NCBI GenBank assembly: GCA_938023035.1 | Contig: CALIDI010000022.1 | Location: 50,321 to 114,320, forward strand | Direction of reading: 5' to 3' | DNA: 64,000 nt | Origin: an uncultured Leptolyngbyaceae cyanobacterium | Lineage (GTDB): Bacteria > Cyanobacteriota > Cyanobacteriia > Leptolyngbyales > Leptolyngbyaceae | Shown here: in pieces, positions 62,501 through 64,000 of the stretch | How the letters are laid out: each line of letters begins with the position of its first letter | Position numbering within the stretch: the first letter of the stretch is position 1 | The notes under the pieces: model-generated | Database searches by the model: none | Told to the model about the DNA's origin: nothing | Seen by the model: only the letters and a program-made list of their open reading frames with translations | Translations under genes and position numbers: made by a program

Positions 62501-63655
62501 TCAGGAACTGAGTAAAACGGAGCGTACCTGGGCTGCAATGATGGCCCAATCAAATCGTTGACAGGCATAGGCTCGACAGGCTGAGCGCGAGGGTAGGGGA
62601 ACTGTTCCTGCGAGCAGGGCGATGAGTTGGGTTGCGATCGCCTCAGCATCTGGGGTTTCTGTCACTAAATTCGGGTTGAGGGCTGTCACTACTTCGGGCA
62701 TTCCCCCAATTGGGGTGCAGAGGGCAGGGGTTCCAGCGGCAAGAGATTCCAGCAGAATGAGGCCAAATCCTTCTAGGCTTTGACTCGGTACGACGGTTAG
62801 ATCCGCCGCCTGATAGGCAACCGGTAACTGCTCATCGGGTAAATAACCTAAAAAATGGACGGCATTTTGCAGGCCTAAAGCCTCAACCTGGTGCTCTAAA
62901 TCGTTTCTGAGAGGTCCTTTGCCCGCGATTGCGAGCCACACCTCTGGAACCCGTTGCCGGACTCTGACCAGTGCTGTGAGTAACTGATTGATTCCCATAC
63001 GATGTACTAGTCGTCGTGGCGTAAACAAAATCGGGCGATCGTGATGCCAGCCCAGTTGCTCGCGTGCGGCCTGCCGCGAGAGGTTTGGCTGAAAGTGGTT
63101 TGTATTGACCCCCCCTGGAATGATCCAGATTTGCTCCCAGGGCACCTTGTAGGCTTGATGGAGGATTTCGCCAAAAGCCTTGCTCAGTACAATAAAGCGA
63201 TCGCAGCGGCGAAACACTGATCGCTCTAGCCAATATTTCAAGCGTACAGCGTAGGGAGAACCCCCTTCTTGACGACTCTCTAGTGCCCACGGCCCATGGA
63301 AGTGCAAGGTAATGGGGACATTGGCCGGAAACTGGCTCAACAGCGGAAAACTATAAAGAGCAAAATGCAGATTGATGGCATCAGGCGTTACTAACCGCCG
63401 CTGGCGAAAGTACCTGCGACAATTCCATAATCGCTGGGGTAATGACTGTTGCGTTGCGGCCAAATTGGTAAGTAGCAGAGAGGGGCTAACATCCTGCGGA
63501 GGTAAATCCATTGCACACAGCTCAACGCGATCGCCCTGCTTAACCCATTGATGAGTCAACTCATAAACGTAGCGTTCTGCACCTCCTGGAGATTTGGGAA
63601 ACCAGGTGTTTCCGACACAGAGGATGGATGCAGATGAATCATCTGTTTTCAGCAT
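62501..63655 (-). CDS. Glycosyltransferase family 4
   Basis: A 384-aa GT-B enzyme. The N-domain has VGNTWFPKSPGGAERYVYEL, the C-domain the nucleotide-sugar motif EGFGLILLE (E-x7-E) and GTPALCTPIGGMPEVV. It should transfer a sugar to a surface polysaccharide or glycolipid, with the PTPA-CTERM protein nearby as a hint of an extracellular matrix context. ATG 63655 (MLKTDDSSASILCVGN) is preferred over an upstream start. The 210 bp upstream hold no gene. Confidence 0.9.
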   Translation of the reverse strand: MLKTDDSSASILCVGNTWFPKSPGGAERYVYELTHQWVKQGDRVELCAMDLPPQDVSPSLLLTNLAATQQSLPQRLWNCRRYFRQRRLVTPDAINLHFALYSFPLLSQFPANVPITLHFHGPWALESRQEGGSPYAVRLKYWLERSVFRRCDRFIVLSKAFGEILHQAYKVPWEQIWIIPGGVNTNHFQPNLSRQAAREQLGWHHDRPILFTPRRLVHRMGINQLLTALVRVRQRVPEVWLAIAGKGPLRNDLEHQVEALGLQNAVHFLGYLPDEQLPVAYQAADLTVVPSQSLEGFGLILLESLAAGTPALCTPIGGMPEVVTALNPNLVTETPDAEAIATQLIALLAGTVPLPSRSACRAYACQRFDWAIIAAQVRSVLLSS

Positions 63656-63867
63656 GGATAGCAAGGTAAGGCTACTGCAAGTTGTTTCAGTGCCGAATGC
63701 CCCCATCCGGAGCCTTGTTCAAAACTTCATCCCGCTGCTGGCTGAGATCCACTGCAAGCCTCAAAGGCAAAGATTTCTCTACGGGCTTTGCACTAACGGA
63801 TGAGGATTTTGCCAAGTTGCCCGTAGGAATAGTGGATACATGACTCCAGACAGTCCCTCATACCAAT

Positions 63868-64000
63868 TTAAATGGGGTTCAGGGCAGATAGGGCATTCAG
63901 GATGAAGGAATATCCTGTGATCGAAGCAATAACTTCTGGAGTCAATGGAGCCAGGAGTTGATCGACCTTCGCTTGGAGTTGCTCTAGCGTTTTGAACGAA
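63868..64000 (-). mobile_element. 3' end of a probable transposase gene, cut by window edge
   Basis: The minus-strand frame ends SFKTLEQLQAKVDQLLAPLT then PEVIASITGYSFILNALSAL and NPI before TAA (63868-63870). This looks like the C-terminus of cyanobacterial IS630-type transposases as I remember them. The rest lies outside the window, so completeness cannot be judged. Confidence 0.45.

Noticed and set aside
1..64000. CRISPR arrays, tRNA genes, rRNA genes
   Set aside because: I saw no regularly spaced repeat with unique spacers and no T-loop plus acceptor pattern. The repeats present are dispersed. A tRNA scan would settle any missed case.

Overview
The window is chromosomal DNA of a cyanobacterium. 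The signs are frequent HIP1-type palindromes (GCGATCGC), the tig-clpP-clpX and asd-dapA-rnj gene orders, cyanobacterial families (Ycf46-type AAA+ protein, SigF-type sigma factor, NblB/CpcE-like HEAT protein, PTPA-CTERM protein, CHAT-CHASE2 protein, DUF1823) and an abundance of palindromic intergenic repeats. A filamentous Leptolyngbya-like lineage is my guess; the sequence does not prove it. I found no rRNA, tRNA or CRISPR array.

Layout. 0-12 kb: secG/gpmI, a DUF4870 membrane protein, holA, a 2H-type phosphoesterase, ycf46, sigF, prfB (with a +1 programmed frameshift) and an HD-GYP response regulator. 12-25 kb: a glycosyltransferase and a hexapeptide acetyltransferase, an isolated ureE, a HEAT-repeat protein, a stress/oxidoreductase pair, a radical SAM/B12-type protein, then hydrolase-clpX-clpP-tig. 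25-31 kb: asd-dapA-rnj, convergent with purU through a shared hairpin. 31-36 kb: a four-gene Gld-type ABC operon (ATPase, permease, GldG, DUF4340). 36-43 kb: a recombinase-like protein whose catalytic positions are not conserved, VOC, GIY-YIG, tsaB and a membrane CHAT-CHASE2 protein. 43-50 kb: small membrane proteins, a J-domain protein, sodB, bioF and DUF1823. 50-58 kb: sbcC, a decayed Rpn/DUF4351 gene, a histidine phosphatase, a small Cys-rich protein, a lone ABC ATPase and an EamA transporter. 58-64 kb: a repeat- and pseudogene-rich tract, a PTPA-CTERM protein, a family-4 glycosyltransferase and the 3' end of a probable transposase.

Most genes are housekeeping: protein quality control (tig, clpXP, J-protein), lysine/threonine biosynthesis entry (asd, dapA), RNA turnover (rnj), replication and repair (holA, sbcC), translation (prfB, tsaB) and oxidative stress (sodB).

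The least ordinary part is between the genes. At least four families of short non-autonomous elements can be separated by eye. Family A (137-234 bp) has terminal inverted repeats and 9-bp target duplications at three sites. Family E (about 160-172 bp) is flanked by 4-bp YTAR duplications (CTAG, TTAA) and usually sits just 3' of a gene. Family B (about 150-200 bp) has CTAGTA-like ends. Family D (163-169 bp) has TGACTGACAAAAC-like inverted ends; one copy is nested inside a B element and another has an 8-bp duplication. Two clear pseudogenes (Rpn nuclease, phytanoyl-CoA dioxygenase-like) add to a picture of active decay and insertion. I did not find a complete new multi-gene system; the best candidates for new biology are the CHAT-CHASE2 protein, the recombinase-derived protein and the element families.
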